From Maribacter algarum (ex Zhang et al. 2020) (GTDB taxonomy: Bacteria; Bacteroidota; Bacteroidia; Flavobacteriales; Flavobacteriaceae), in NCBI RefSeq assembly GCF_005885635.1, contig NZ_VATY01000004.1, forward strand, positions 310,001-374,000: DNA of 64,000 bases, written 5' to 3'. A program made the position numbers and the translations under genes. The notes beneath the pieces were generated by a model. That model did no database searches. It worked only from the letters and a program-made list of their open reading frames with translations, and had not been told where the DNA came from. This document shows, piece after piece, positions 1 through 8,807 of the stretch; position 1 is the first letter of the stretch; each line of letters starts with the position of its first letter.

Positions 1-2
1 GA

Positions 3-872
3 GCTAAGCCCATGTACAATCACGTAGTTACTGTAGATAAAAACATCAATAATTACATCAGAATACTTGGCAGGGAAAATTTAAGTGGGCTAGTTACACA
101 AATACCGGTAAGTGTATTAGATGAAGAAAGACCCAAACAGATTGTGCAAGCTCTAAAATTAAATGAAATTAGAAGAGACTCATCATATGTTTATTTCGCC
201 GGTCAGATTGGTGATCAAAGAGCAATTGATATACTGAAAAGTAAAACGGCCGCAAATATGGCCTTGGTCAATTTGGTGGCTGAAGACGTAAAAGGTTTAG
301 TAAAAAAGAATGGCATTGTTTCAATTGAACGTTTCAATGAGAAAAATCCCCATACACGGGTTTTTCCTCATGATAGATCACATGCGGGAACTGTGGATAA
401 TTTTGGTCCATTCTATATACCTAAGCGAGGTGCTACAATTCCACTCACTGTAAGTACTTTGCCTTGGTATAAAAAGATAATAAAAGATTACGAACACAAT
501 ACCTTAAGCGTAAAAGGAAATCAAGTACTTTTAAACGGTGAAGTGGCCAGTTCTTATACCTTTAAACAAGACTATTATTGGATGATGGGTGATAATCGCC
601 ATAGTTCAGAAGATAGCCGAATGTGGGGATATGTGCCGGAAAACCATATCGTAGGTACTCCCATTTTTATATGGATGAGCTTTGACAATTTTGTCGATGC
701 CAAAGGCAATATGAACAAACCTTGGAAGTGGAAACCGCGCTGGGACCGTATTTTCACAACCGTAAATGGCACTGGAGAACCAGTTTCCTATTTCAAATAC
801 TTTTTGATTGCCTTAGCTGGATGGTTTGCATTTGACTTCTTTAGAAAGAAACGGAAACAGAAGAAAAGTTAA
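3..872 (+). CDS. lepB: Signal peptidase I, C-terminal part (5' end outside window)
   Basis: This is the C-terminal part of a type I signal peptidase, which cuts signal peptides from exported proteins at the outer face of the inner membrane. The frame is open to the window edge, so the ATG at 12 is probably internal. The conserved MMGDNRHSSEDSR box with the following WGYVP and the I-F-I-W-M-S segment are visible near residues 190-220. A hydrophobic stretch near the C-terminus (YFLIALAGWFAFDFF) is followed by a basic tail. The catalytic Ser and Lys boxes lie upstream of the window, so activity cannot be judged here. WbqC follows six bases after the stop, which suggests co-transcription. Confidence 0.88.
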   Translation, partial: AKPMYNHVVTVDKNINNYIRILGRENLSGLVTQIPVSVLDEERPKQIVQALKLNEIRRDSSYVYFAGQIGDQRAIDILKSKTAANMALVNLVAEDVKGLVKKNGIVSIERFNEKNPHTRVFPHDRSHAGTVDNFGPFYIPKRGATIPLTVSTLPWYKKIIKDYEHNTLSVKGNQVLLNGEVASSYTFKQDYYWMMGDNRHSSEDSRMWGYVPENHIVGTPIFIWMSFDNFVDAKGNMNKPWKWKPRWDRIFTTVNGTGEPVSYFKYFLIALAGWFAFDFFRKKRKQKKS

Positions 873-878
873 TTTTCC

Positions 879-1511
879 GTGATTCATCTTTTACACCCTG
901 CCTATATTCCGAACATTGCAACTTTCGCGGTGATTGCTCAAAATGAAGTGCGTTGGGAAGTATGGGATAATTTTCAAAAACAGACCTATCGGAATAGAGC
1001 CTATATCTGTACGGATCGCGGAAAATTGATGCTCAATATTCCCATACAACATGTAGGAAAAAATCAAGGTAGACAGTTATACAAAGATGTAAAAATAGAA
1101 AACGAGTATAAATGGCAACGTCAACATTGGCGGGCTTTGCAAACTGCTTATCGGACCTCTCCTTATTTTGAGTTTTACGAAGATGAAATCGCCCCGTTGT
1201 ATACCAAAGAATACGATTACCTCCTAGATTACAATTTAAAGTCCATTGAAATCATTAGCAATTGTCTTCAAATTAATATGCCCAATTTAAAGACAGGTAA
1301 ATTTGAGTTAAACCCCAAAACAGTAAGTGATGACCGATTTTTGGTGGAGGCGAAAAAGCGACTAGATTTTGTTCAGCCAGAATATGTTCAGGTTTTCGGT
1401 GACCGCCACGGATTTATTGAAAATATGAGCGTACTAGATCTGTTATTTAATGAAGGTACCAATGCCTTGTCCTACTTAAAAGCTCTGAATATAAAGCCTT
1501 TAAATGTTTAG
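879..1511 (+). CDS. WbqC-like family protein
   Basis: The 210-residue protein looks like the WbqC family. Its N-terminus, HPAYIPNIATFAVIAQ, is followed by W-DNFQKQTYRNRAYI, a pattern typical of that family. The biochemical role is unsettled; some members lie in surface-polysaccharide loci, but in flavobacteria the gene often follows lepB as here. No signal peptide or membrane segment is seen, so it should be cytoplasmic. The start is a GTG six bases after the lepB stop. The 3' end overlaps the next gene by 8 bases, which supports a lepB-wbqC-membrane protein operon. Confidence 0.75.
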   Translation: MIHLLHPAYIPNIATFAVIAQNEVRWEVWDNFQKQTYRNRAYICTDRGKLMLNIPIQHVGKNQGRQLYKDVKIENEYKWQRQHWRALQTAYRTSPYFEFYEDEIAPLYTKEYDYLLDYNLKSIEIISNCLQINMPNLKTGKFELNPKTVSDDRFLVEAKKRLDFVQPEYVQVFGDRHGFIENMSVLDLLFNEGTNALSYLKALNIKPLNV

Positions 1512-1824
1512 GTTTTTTATCCACTATGGAATTCACTTCATTGTTCCAATAGCAATAGGATTACTCTTTTTCAAAGAAAATAGAGAGACAGCAATCATTA
1601 TTTTACTTGCAGGTATTTTAATCGATATAGATCATTTGTTGGCGAGTCCGATTTTTGACCCAAATCGCTGTAGCATTGATTTTCATCCTTTACATACGTA
1701 TTGGGCCATTGGAATATATGTTGCACTATTATTCTTCAAAAAGACTAGAATCTTCGGAATTGCTTTGCTTATTCATATTCTGGCGGATCTAGTGGACTGC
1801 TATCTTCTTCTGGGGAGATGGTAA
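1504..1824 (+). CDS. Small four-helix membrane protein, DUF6122-like
   Basis: The 106-residue protein has about four hydrophobic segments and almost no soluble part. It carries DIDHLL in the second segment and H-I-L-A-D-L-V-D-C in the last. Such paired His/Asp motifs recall integral-membrane metal-dependent hydrolases of the YdjM/DUF457 type; this resemblance is an inference. Flavobacterial relatives carry the DUF6122 label. The ATG at 1504 overlaps the end of the WbqC gene, so translation is probably coupled. Its 3' end overlaps by 56 bases the 3' end of the convergent CPBP protease gene. Confidence 0.65.
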   Translation: MFRFFIHYGIHFIVPIAIGLLFFKENRETAIIILLAGILIDIDHLLASPIFDPNRCSIDFHPLHTYWAIGIYVALLFFKKTRIFGIALLIHILADLVDCYLLLGRW

Positions 1825-2581
1825 GTAAATGAAATCGTTTCAATGCTAGATAAAGCCCTGCAAAACACACAAAAAAGAAAATAAGAATTGCGAAAAACTG
1901 ATTGTCATCAGTATAAAATTCTCTTCGTTTTACAACTATTGCCAACAAATTAAATATAGCGTGATAACCCATTACCAATATCAGGGAATTCGTTCGGTGA
2001 TACATATAGCCTAAAATACAACCACCTATAAAATAGTAGGCAAAACCTTGAAAATTAAGATGGACTAAGGAGAACAACGCACTAGAAAGTACGATGGCCG
2101 TTGATACTGATAAAACTCTCTTAAATTTCTTGAATAGAATCCCTCGAAAAAAAAGTTCTTCCAAAATTGGACCAATCAAGATTACATTCGCGAAATAAAA
2201 ATAGGAGTCAAACTCGTTGAATTGCGAAATACTCCAATCAAAAAAAAGAATTTTACCTTCTTGTATTCTCTCAAAAAACATCCGTAAATTAAAAAAATCA
2301 CTAACTAAAAATTCGAGAATAACAATAAGTAAGGCTGTGGTAATTATCTTTTTTGATGGTAGTTTTGAAACCCATTCAATTTTAAACTTCCATAGCCATA
2401 GCCCAGTGAAAACTGCTATCAAACTTCCTAGAATACTCGTGAGAGCATTCAAATTTAAAGCTATTTCAAACGAAGAATCATTTGAAAAATATTTTGATAT
2501 GAGTACAAATGCCCCATATTCAAGTATACCCACAAGTACTAATATCAAAACTGCTTCTAAAACAATTCCATATCCCTTCAT
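1769..2581 (-). CDS. CPBP family intramembrane glutamic protease
   Basis: The 270-residue polytopic membrane protein carries the CAAX protease/bacteriocin-processing (CPBP, Abi) signature: E141-E142-x3-R146 (EELFFRG), then H174 in FSLVHLN and H207 with N211 in YHAIFN. These residues form the active site in Rce1-type glutamic proteases. The substrate is unknown. The length and the seven or eight hydrophobic segments fit the family. It converges with and overlaps the DUF6122-like gene at its 3' end. It lies 26 bases downstream of the EEP-family gene on the same strand, so the two may share a transcript. Confidence 0.82.
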   Translation of the reverse strand: MKGYGIVLEAVLILVLVGILEYGAFVLISKYFSNDSSFEIALNLNALTSILGSLIAVFTGLWLWKFKIEWVSKLPSKKIITTALLIVILEFLVSDFFNLRMFFERIQEGKILFFDWSISQFNEFDSYFYFANVILIGPILEELFFRGILFKKFKRVLSVSTAIVLSSALFSLVHLNFQGFAYYFIGGCILGYMYHRTNSLILVMGYHAIFNLLAIVVKRREFYTDDNQFFAILIFFFVCFAGLYLALKRFHLLTISPEEDSSPLDPPEYE

Positions 2582-2607
2582 TTACAACCAACGTTTGAAA
2601 TAAAGGA

Positions 2608-3633
2608 TTATTTCAATTTAAAAGACGCCATAATAGGAAAGTGATCGGAGTACTCTTCGTCGTAATTCTTATGACTTTTCACTTCAAACTCCGGGTCGGC
2701 TAAAATAAAATCTATTCGAACAGGTATCCCATGAAAGTTCAATGTTCGTCCGTAACCAGAACCCTCTTCTATAAAAGTATCTACTTTATCACCTTTGATA
2801 ATTTTATATGCATTTGAGAACTGTGTATTATTAAAATCACCGCAAAGTATCTGTTTGTAATTCACTGTTTTCATGTCGGCTTCAAGCATTTTGGCTTGTT
2901 GTTGCTGTATTTTGAAATTCTCGTTAAGCATTTTAAAAAGCTTATCCTTGGGCTTGTTTTGAATTATTCCTTTTCCCGGAGTAATGCCCAAAGATTGGAG
3001 ATGTACATTATACACTCGAATAGTATCTTTTTTATAAAGTATATCCGCATATGCAGCGTTATTTGGGCTATCAGGAAAACAAACAAAATCCCGATTTACA
3101 ATTGGGTATTTCGAAAAGATTCCTAAAAGAACCTTTCCATCCATATAAATGTAATCCAAATACTGATATGGATAATCATCAAGAAACTCCTTCTTTCTTG
3201 TGTACCCTGCTTCTTGAAAACAAATGATATCAGGCTGCTCTTTATCTATTAAGCTCTTGACATCTTCAAATACATTTGGGTTATCCAATTGGTTATATCT
3301 ATTAAATCCCCTAACATTATAACTCATTATACTCAGGTCTTCCTCTTGCAAATCTTCTCCCCAAAAATTGAATTTAAGAAAGGTGCCGAGCGTAAAATAT
3401 CCAAATACCAATACAAAAAGGGAAAGCCACAATTGCCTTCTTCTTTTCAACATCCAAAACAGTAAAGAGAAGAAGTTCATTCCTACCAACAAAGGAACCG
3501 TTAAACTCAAAAAAGACAGGAATGAAAATTTTTCATTTGATATGTAAGGCACCGCACAAGCTGCGAGCAGGAGCAATGCAGCTATGGCATTTAAAACAAA
3601 AACTACTTTATTAAATGCGGAGAGTCGCTTCAC
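2608..3633 (-). CDS. Membrane-anchored endonuclease/exonuclease/phosphatase family protein
   Basis: Three N-terminal hydrophobic segments (about residues 10-85) are followed by an EEP (DNase I-like) domain. Visible motifs are MSYNVRGFN, the catalytic-type FQEAG, CGDFNN and the C-terminal SDHFPI with its His. Family members hydrolyse phosphodiesters of nucleic acids, phosphoinositides or sphingomyelin, and the substrate cannot be read from this sequence. The anchored arrangement is common in Bacteroidota. The start lies 4 bases from the stop of the downstream-oriented rhomboid gene at 3638, so it belongs to the run of minus-strand genes that begins at 7387. Confidence 0.82.
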   Translation of the reverse strand: MKRLSAFNKVVFVLNAIAALLLLAACAVPYISNEKFSFLSFLSLTVPLLVGMNFFSLLFWMLKRRRQLWLSLFVLVFGYFTLGTFLKFNFWGEDLQEEDLSIMSYNVRGFNRYNQLDNPNVFEDVKSLIDKEQPDIICFQEAGYTRKKEFLDDYPYQYLDYIYMDGKVLLGIFSKYPIVNRDFVCFPDSPNNAAYADILYKKDTIRVYNVHLQSLGITPGKGIIQNKPKDKLFKMLNENFKIQQQQAKMLEADMKTVNYKQILCGDFNNTQFSNAYKIIKGDKVDTFIEEGSGYGRTLNFHGIPVRIDFILADPEFEVKSHKNYDEEYSDHFPIMASFKLK

Positions 3634-3637
3634 CTAT

Positions 3638-4507
3638 CTAGTCTTCTTTACCTGCTTTGAATAAAAAGTCTTTTTCAGCTTTTGAAAGACTTTCGTAACC
3701 CGACTTACTAATTTTATCGAGTATTGTATCGATTTGACGCTGGTGGCTATCTTTATCTCGCTTTACCTTTGATTGGGAAGTAGCTCTATTCTTATATACC
3801 GTTTTCATTGGCGCTTTCTTTTCTTTGGTTTTGAATAGGTTTGCTAATCCGTCTAAAAATTTAGAGAAACCAGCACCGATATCTCTACCTTCCATAAGTT
3901 TACGGGCATACATATAGCCCAATAAAGCTCCACCTAAGTGAGCAATATGGCCTCCAGCATTTCCCATTGGGATTTGAATTAAATCTTTCAAGACAAAGAA
4001 GGCCCCAATATACCAGAGCTTAACATTAAAAAAGATGAGCCTAATCTCTTGATTGGGAATATAAGTGCATATAAAAATAAGAACCGCCATTACTCCTGCC
4101 GAGGCACCAATCATTTGAGAAGTATTTTCGAGAAAAGCAGGGAAAATATTATAACTTAATAAGAAGGCTGTTCCACCAGCTATTACACCTAAAAAGTAAA
4201 TATTAAGAAACTTCTTGCCATCGAACAGATTGAGAAGAATTCTACTTGCAAAATAGAGAATGAGCATGTTCATGAGAATATGCCAAAAATCTGCGTGAAA
4301 AAAGGAATAGGTTACAATGGACCAAGGTTGTGAAAAGAAATCAAGTAAACTTTTAGGTAACCAGAACCATTGAGAAATACTATCAGGATGCAGTTTAAAA
4401 AGAAACGGAACCAAATAATTTACAATGTAAACAGCCACATTAATCGCTATTAGTTTTTCAGCGATACTTAATCGGGCATATTGATATCGTAGTCCTCCAG
4501 TTTTCAT
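3638..4507 (-). CDS. Rhomboid family intramembrane serine protease (downstream copy)
   Basis: The 289-residue protein carries a rhomboid domain. H71-A-D-F-W-H76 and N80 lie in an early helix, the GASAG motif gives the likely nucleophile S136, and H190 of AHLGGA completes the Ser-His dyad. A basic C-terminal tail of about 85 residues resembles the DUF6576 region of flavobacterial rhomboids. The frame stays open to an ATG at 4621, but I place the start at 4507. That ATG lies one base after the stop of the upstream rhomboid, and the extra 38 residues do not look like protein. It probably cleaves membrane proteins; the substrates are unknown. Confidence 0.85.
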   Translation of the reverse strand: MKTGGLRYQYARLSIAEKLIAINVAVYIVNYLVPFLFKLHPDSISQWFWLPKSLLDFFSQPWSIVTYSFFHADFWHILMNMLILYFASRILLNLFDGKKFLNIYFLGVIAGGTAFLLSYNIFPAFLENTSQMIGASAGVMAVLIFICTYIPNQEIRLIFFNVKLWYIGAFFVLKDLIQIPMGNAGGHIAHLGGALLGYMYARKLMEGRDIGAGFSKFLDGLANLFKTKEKKAPMKTVYKNRATSQSKVKRDKDSHQRQIDTILDKISKSGYESLSKAEKDFLFKAGKED

Positions 4508-4508
4508 A

Positions 4509-5231
4509 TTAGTTCCAACGGTTTTTGTTGAATTGATTCTTTTTCCAGTACCAGACCATAAACAATCCGAAAAGTGCTCCTCCGATATGTGCAAAATACG
4601 CGATGTTACCTCCACCCCCACTAAGGCCGTAGTATAAATCCCCTAAAAATAGAATTGGAATAGCGAACTTTACTTTAATCGGAATAGGGAAAAGCTCTCT
4701 CTCGGGGTACATAAAAGCGAACGCAGCCAAAATACCAGAAGTCGCCCCGGAAGCCCCGACTAAATGTGTCATATAATTGCTAATCATCCCCTCAACCAAA
4801 CTTCCAGGGATTATATCATACCATCCAGGCATATACCTTCCTTGCGACATTAAATCAATTATTTCATTTTCGGAAACCCCAGCATCAACGAGTGCCGAAA
4901 TTCCTTGATTAAATTGATAATAATTTACTCCTGTTTGAACCAATGCAGCACCAATGCCTGCAGAAAAAAAGAAAAAAAGAAATTTTTCTTTACCCCATAC
5001 CATTTCCAAAGAAGTACCAAACATCCATAACGCTAACATATTGAAAAAAATATGGTCAGGCCCGCCATGCATAAACATATGCGAAACAAACTGCCACCAT
5101 CCGAAAGGCTCAGCCTTTGGAAACCACAGCGCAAACCATTCTATCATGATATCGCCATAAAGAGAAGTGGCTATAAAGAATAGAACATTCAATATAAGTA
5201 AGTGTTTTACTCCTTCTGTAATTCTAAACAT
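4509..5231 (-). CDS. Rhomboid family intramembrane serine protease (upstream copy)
   Basis: This 240-residue rhomboid has an early helix with HMFMHGG-x3-H and N64. The GASGATSG motif gives the probable nucleophile S161, and AHIGGA gives H215. Between the first helices and the Ser motif is an insertion of about 40 residues, probably periplasmic. It ends one base before the next rhomboid starts and begins directly after mutL stops. The two rhomboids are clearly diverged from each other, so they are an old tandem pair rather than a recent copy. Confidence 0.87.
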   Translation of the reverse strand: MFRITEGVKHLLILNVLFFIATSLYGDIMIEWFALWFPKAEPFGWWQFVSHMFMHGGPDHIFFNMLALWMFGTSLEMVWGKEKFLFFFFSAGIGAALVQTGVNYYQFNQGISALVDAGVSENEIIDLMSQGRYMPGWYDIIPGSLVEGMISNYMTHLVGASGATSGILAAFAFMYPERELFPIPIKVKFAIPILFLGDLYYGLSGGGGNIAYFAHIGGALFGLFMVWYWKKNQFNKNRWN

Positions 5232-7088
5232 CTAAATGAATTTTCTATCAATATCGTTTTCGGTAATTGTAATATATACAGGTTTATTAAACGGACTAAC
5301 CAATGGCTCCTTACAAGCAAATAAATCATTGACTAGTGCGGTTTGTGACGTGCTTTCCAAAATTTCACCAGTCTTTACCGAGAGTGTTTTAGCAAGGGTT
5401 TTAGCAACAATATCGGTTTGTGAAAAACTGTTTCCTGAAACCTCCATTTGATAATCAGAAATCAATTGATCAAGTACCATTCCTACTTCACTCTCAGAAA
5501 CCAAAACTGGAACTCCTTTTATTTCAACAGTTTCATCACCCATGGCTCCAAAAATGAAGCCAATCGTATTCAAGCTTTCTTTAATTTCTTCTAAAATGGC
5601 TCTATCATTAATAGAAAAGGAAAGTGACAGTGGAAAAAGTAATTGCTGACTTACAGCCTCTTTAACGGTAATATTCTTTAAGAATTTCTCGTATAAAACA
5701 CGTTGATGTGCACGGCTTTGATCAATTACAATCATGCCTGACTTGATGGTAGTAACAATATATTTTCGTCGCAATTGAAACGTTGTACTACTGGTATTCA
5801 AAGATTCTTTTTCTTCGTCAAATACAGACCCAGTAATGGTATCTGACTCAAACTGCATACTTCTAAAAGCAACCTCTTTCCCAATTTCAGATTCTAAGCC
5901 GGTGTATAGACCTTCCCAGGATTGATTGCTTACTTTGCTTCCTTTTTGATATGAGGCTGCACCTTTTGTAGCCACTTTTTCTTGAAATGGGTTAAAACTG
6001 GAATCAACAGCAACGCTCGGCAATTCAGCTTCTTTATTTTTATAGGCATAGGGAGTTTCCAAATTTTGATCCTGTTCAAAATCTAAAGCAGGAACTATGT
6101 TGAATTGCCCTAAGCTATGCTTTACGGTAGATCTCAAAATTGCGTACAAGGTATGCTCATCATCAAATTTTACCTCCGTTTTGGTTGGATGAATATTAAT
6201 ATCTATGGATGCGGGGTTTACATCCAAATACAAAAAGTAGCCTGGGTAAGTATCCGGCTTTATAACTCCTTCAAATGCCGAAACTACGGCGTGGTGTAAA
6301 TACGGACTTTTAATAAACCGATTGTTTACAAAGAAAAACTGTTCTCCCCTACTCTTTTTGGCAAACTCAGGCTTGTTGATAAAACCAGATATCTTAACAA
6401 CCTGTGTTTCCTCCGCTACTGGCACAAGTTTCTGATTTGTTTTCGCGCCAAAAATATTTACGATACGCTGACGATAATTACTTTTTGGAAGGTTGAACAT
6501 CTCACTTCCATTATTATGAAAATGAAAGGCAATATTTGGATGAGCCAATGCCACTCTATGAAACTCATCCGTAATGTGCCTTAGTTCAACCTGATTTGAT
6601 TTCAAAAAATTACGTCTTGCCGGAATATTAAAAAAAAGGTTTTTTACTGCCATGGAAGTACCCGTAACAGTAGCGCCAACTTCCTGTGAAATTATTTTAC
6701 TACCCTCTATCTTCAAAACAGTACCTAACTCCTCAGCTTGGAGCTTAGTTTGCATTTCTACATGAGCAATGGCGGCAATAGATGCCAATGCCTCACCACG
6801 AAAGCCTTTTGTATTTAAATCAAAAAGGTCTTCGGCCTTCTGAATTTTAGAAGTTGCATGACGTTCAAAACTCAATCGCGCATCTGTAGGACTCATACCG
6901 ATTCCATCGTCGACCACTTGGATTAGGGCTTTGCCTCCGTCTCGAACAATAAGCATAATGGTACTAGCACCAGCATCAATAGCATTCTCCAGAAGTTCTT
7001 TGACCACTGAAGCCGGCCGCTGCACTACCTCACCCGCCGCTATTTGATTGGCTACATGGTCAGGCAGAAGTTTAATAATATCTGCCAT
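5232..7088 (-). CDS. mutL: DNA mismatch repair protein MutL
   Basis: The 618-residue protein works with MutS in mismatch repair. The N-terminal GHKL ATPase shows E34 and N35 in ENAIDAGAS, D60-D61-G-I-G-M, and RGEALASI. The linker (about residues 330-420) is poorly conserved. In the C-terminal dimerisation domain, the place where endonuclease-type MutL has DQHA-x2-E-x4-E reads DQSRAHQRVLYE (residues 456-467), so the His and first Glu are replaced. Start and stop overlap as TAATG with the upstream small membrane gene, and a rhomboid gene follows directly. Confidence 0.95.
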   Translation of the reverse strand: MADIIKLLPDHVANQIAAGEVVQRPASVVKELLENAIDAGASTIMLIVRDGGKALIQVVDDGIGMSPTDARLSFERHATSKIQKAEDLFDLNTKGFRGEALASIAAIAHVEMQTKLQAEELGTVLKIEGSKIISQEVGATVTGTSMAVKNLFFNIPARRNFLKSNQVELRHITDEFHRVALAHPNIAFHFHNNGSEMFNLPKSNYRQRIVNIFGAKTNQKLVPVAEETQVVKISGFINKPEFAKKSRGEQFFFVNNRFIKSPYLHHAVVSAFEGVIKPDTYPGYFLYLDVNPASIDINIHPTKTEVKFDDEHTLYAILRSTVKHSLGQFNIVPALDFEQDQNLETPYAYKNKEAELPSVAVDSSFNPFQEKVATKGAASYQKGSKVSNQSWEGLYTGLESEIGKEVAFRSMQFESDTITGSVFDEEKESLNTSSTTFQLRRKYIVTTIKSGMIVIDQSRAHQRVLYEKFLKNITVKEAVSQQLLFPLSLSFSINDRAILEEIKESLNTIGFIFGAMGDETVEIKGVPVLVSESEVGMVLDQLISDYQMEVSGNSFSQTDIVAKTLAKTLSVKTGEILESTSQTALVNDLFACKEPLVSPFNKPVYITITENDIDRKFI

Positions 7089-7387
7089 TAGCTAGAGTAG
7101 AATATAGAAAGATCGAAATCGATGATATAGAGAAAAATAAATACTAGTATGGAAATAATTACAAGTAAGCGTATACGCATATTGCGATCACCTTTCCTTC
7201 TTGAGTCTTCAAGGATGTTATTGAATTTTTTTTTCAAGCCTCTATTAGAGCCTGCAGTAGTTCGATACTGATCAAACTTATATTCAATTTTGAACGGATT
7301 ACCCTCCTTATCACTTTTATAATATCGTGGTTGGTAATCAAAGTCTTTGGCACGCCCCAATTTTGTGAATTTGCTTAAGAATCCCAT
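7088..7387 (-). CDS. Small conserved protein with one C-terminal membrane helix
   Basis: The 99-residue protein begins MGFLSKFTKLGRAKDFDY, is basic and rich in Tyr and Arg, and ends with one hydrophobic helix (about residues 73-92). Flavobacterial homologues are sometimes labelled riboflavin synthase subunit beta, but nothing in the sequence supports an enzyme. The ATG at 7387 is preferred over 7411. A TAACTTTG box lies five bases before 7387, and the eight extra residues lie inside that box. The stop overlaps the mutL start as TAATG, so it leads the mutL operon. The function is unknown. Confidence 0.7.
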   Translation of the reverse strand: MGFLSKFTKLGRAKDFDYQPRYYKSDKEGNPFKIEYKFDQYRTTAGSNRGLKKKFNNILEDSRRKGDRNMRIRLLVIISILVFIFLYIIDFDLSIFYSS

Positions 7388-7392
7388 AGTAT

Positions 7393-7400
7393 CAAAGTTA
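7393..7400 (-). promoter_or_regulatory. Bacteroidota -7 box close to a start codon
   Basis: On the minus strand, TAACTTTG matches the TAnnTTTG -7 element and is followed by ATACT and then the ATG at 7387. No clear TTG element is seen about 20 bases further upstream. With normal spacing the transcript would begin at or next to the start codon. Confidence 0.4.
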
Positions 7401-7540
7401 CTTAAATTCAAAAAAAATGCTGTAGTTCTTCTGCCAAAAAATGTTAACAGAATTGAATAAGCCCATTCGCATCCAAATAGCCGGTATCATGAGTACAAAT
7501 ACAGTACCAAATTTCAAAACTGATCGCCATTATCGAGGCA

Positions 7541-8743
7541 CTATGTTGTGCTATTTCGAATTGCCTTTGCAATGCGATCTAAACCTTTATGAAGACGAGC
7601 TCTAGGGCAAGCTAAATTCAAACGGATATGACCAGCACCGTTCGCCACAAACATATTATCCCCCTCCAAAAGCACTCCCGCCTTATTTGCAAAGAACAAA
7701 GTCAAGTTTTCTTCATCTGGTAAATAGGCGCCAATATTAACCCAGGCAAGGTAAGTAGCATCCGGAATTTTAAAAATGGCCTTGGGCAAATATTCAGATA
7801 AATAGTCTTTTAAAAATTCAAAATTTCCATCCAAATATTCTTTTAGTTCAGAGAGCCATTCATTACCATGGGAATAGACAGCCTGGGCCGCCGCAATGCT
7901 TAAGGGATTATCAATGGGGATTTCCTTTTGCTGCCAAAGCGTGCGCAATTCGTCATTAGGAATGATAATATTTGCAATCATAAAACCTGCCATATTAAAG
8001 GTTTTACTGGGTGCCATGCAGGTGATGATTTGGTCACTTTCAGGAAAAAGGCGTGCAAGGGGAGTAAATGTTTTTTCGGTTCTCAAAAGGTCACAATGTA
8101 TTTCATCAGAAATAATCATGACATCGTTCTCCAAACATATTTCTCCAAGTTGACGAAGTTCATCATCTGACCAGACACGTCCTGTAGGATTATGTGGGTT
8201 ACAAAAAATGGTCAAAGTTACTTTTTCGTCTTCCGCTTTTCTTCTAAAATCCTCAAAATCTATAGTATAATTACCATTTTCATTGATTAAATCAGAAGTA
8301 ATCAATTCTCTATTGCTGCCCTCTGTTGCCAGCTTAAAAAAAGCATAGGAGGGGGTCATGATAAGCACTTTCTCATCGGGAGCGCAAACGTACTTGACAA
8401 GCGAAAATAATGCCGGAATCACACCATGGGAAGTAACCAAATGATTTGGCTTAAACTCCCAGTCATAATGTAGTTTTGACCAGTTTAAAAAAGCTTGCTT
8501 GTAGTTAGGGTCAAATATTTGTGAGTATCCGAAAATACCATGTTCCGCTCTATCCTTTACTGCCTTGGAAACTGCTGGAGGTGACTTAAATTCCATATCC
8601 GCAATCCACATCGGAATCAAATCTTCATCTGAATAATCAGATTCAAAGGCATCACTGCCTCCAAAGAGGTAATTGCGATAACCATTTAGACTCATCGCAT
8701 TTGTATTTCGGCGATCTATGATTTCATCAAAATTGTATTTCAT
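7541..8743 (-). CDS. MalY/PatB-type PLP-dependent C-S lyase or aminotransferase
   Basis: The 400-residue fold-type I PLP enzyme resembles MalY/PatB. It begins MKYNFDEIIDRRNTNAMS, with IPMWIADMEF near residue 45. It has NPHNPTGR, ISDEIHCDL, and the PLP lysine K247 in APSKTFNMAG. MalY-like enzymes cleave cystathionine or related C-S bonds (cysteine-S-conjugate beta-lyase), and some act as aminotransferases; substrate preference cannot be read here. A longer reading frame reaches 8923, but that part overlaps ribH and lacks protein character, so the start is 8743. The gene lies 64 bases downstream of ribH on the same strand. Confidence 0.88.
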   Translation of the reverse strand: MKYNFDEIIDRRNTNAMSLNGYRNYLFGGSDAFESDYSDEDLIPMWIADMEFKSPPAVSKAVKDRAEHGIFGYSQIFDPNYKQAFLNWSKLHYDWEFKPNHLVTSHGVIPALFSLVKYVCAPDEKVLIMTPSYAFFKLATEGSNRELITSDLINENGNYTIDFEDFRRKAEDEKVTLTIFCNPHNPTGRVWSDDELRQLGEICLENDVMIISDEIHCDLLRTEKTFTPLARLFPESDQIITCMAPSKTFNMAGFMIANIIIPNDELRTLWQQKEIPIDNPLSIAAAQAVYSHGNEWLSELKEYLDGNFEFLKDYLSEYLPKAIFKIPDATYLAWVNIGAYLPDEENLTLFFANKAGVLLEGDNMFVANGAGHIRLNLACPRARLHKGLDRIAKAIRNSTT

Positions 8744-8807
8744 AATCCGTGTATCTACACGGAAAATACATTTTAAAATTGAATTGAAAACAAAAGAGGG
8801 TTTGATT

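Noticed and set aside
2217-2603. 128-codon plus-strand frame inside the CPBP gene
   Set aside because: It is antisense to a gene with intact catalytic motifs and has no family features of its own.
4508-4621. Longer N-terminus for the downstream rhomboid
   Set aside because: It would overlap the upstream rhomboid by over 100 bases, and an ATG lies one base after that gene's stop.
7088-7387. Name riboflavin synthase subunit beta for the small membrane protein
   Set aside because: The protein has no lumazine or riboflavin synthase motif; the true lumazine synthase is at 8808-9290.
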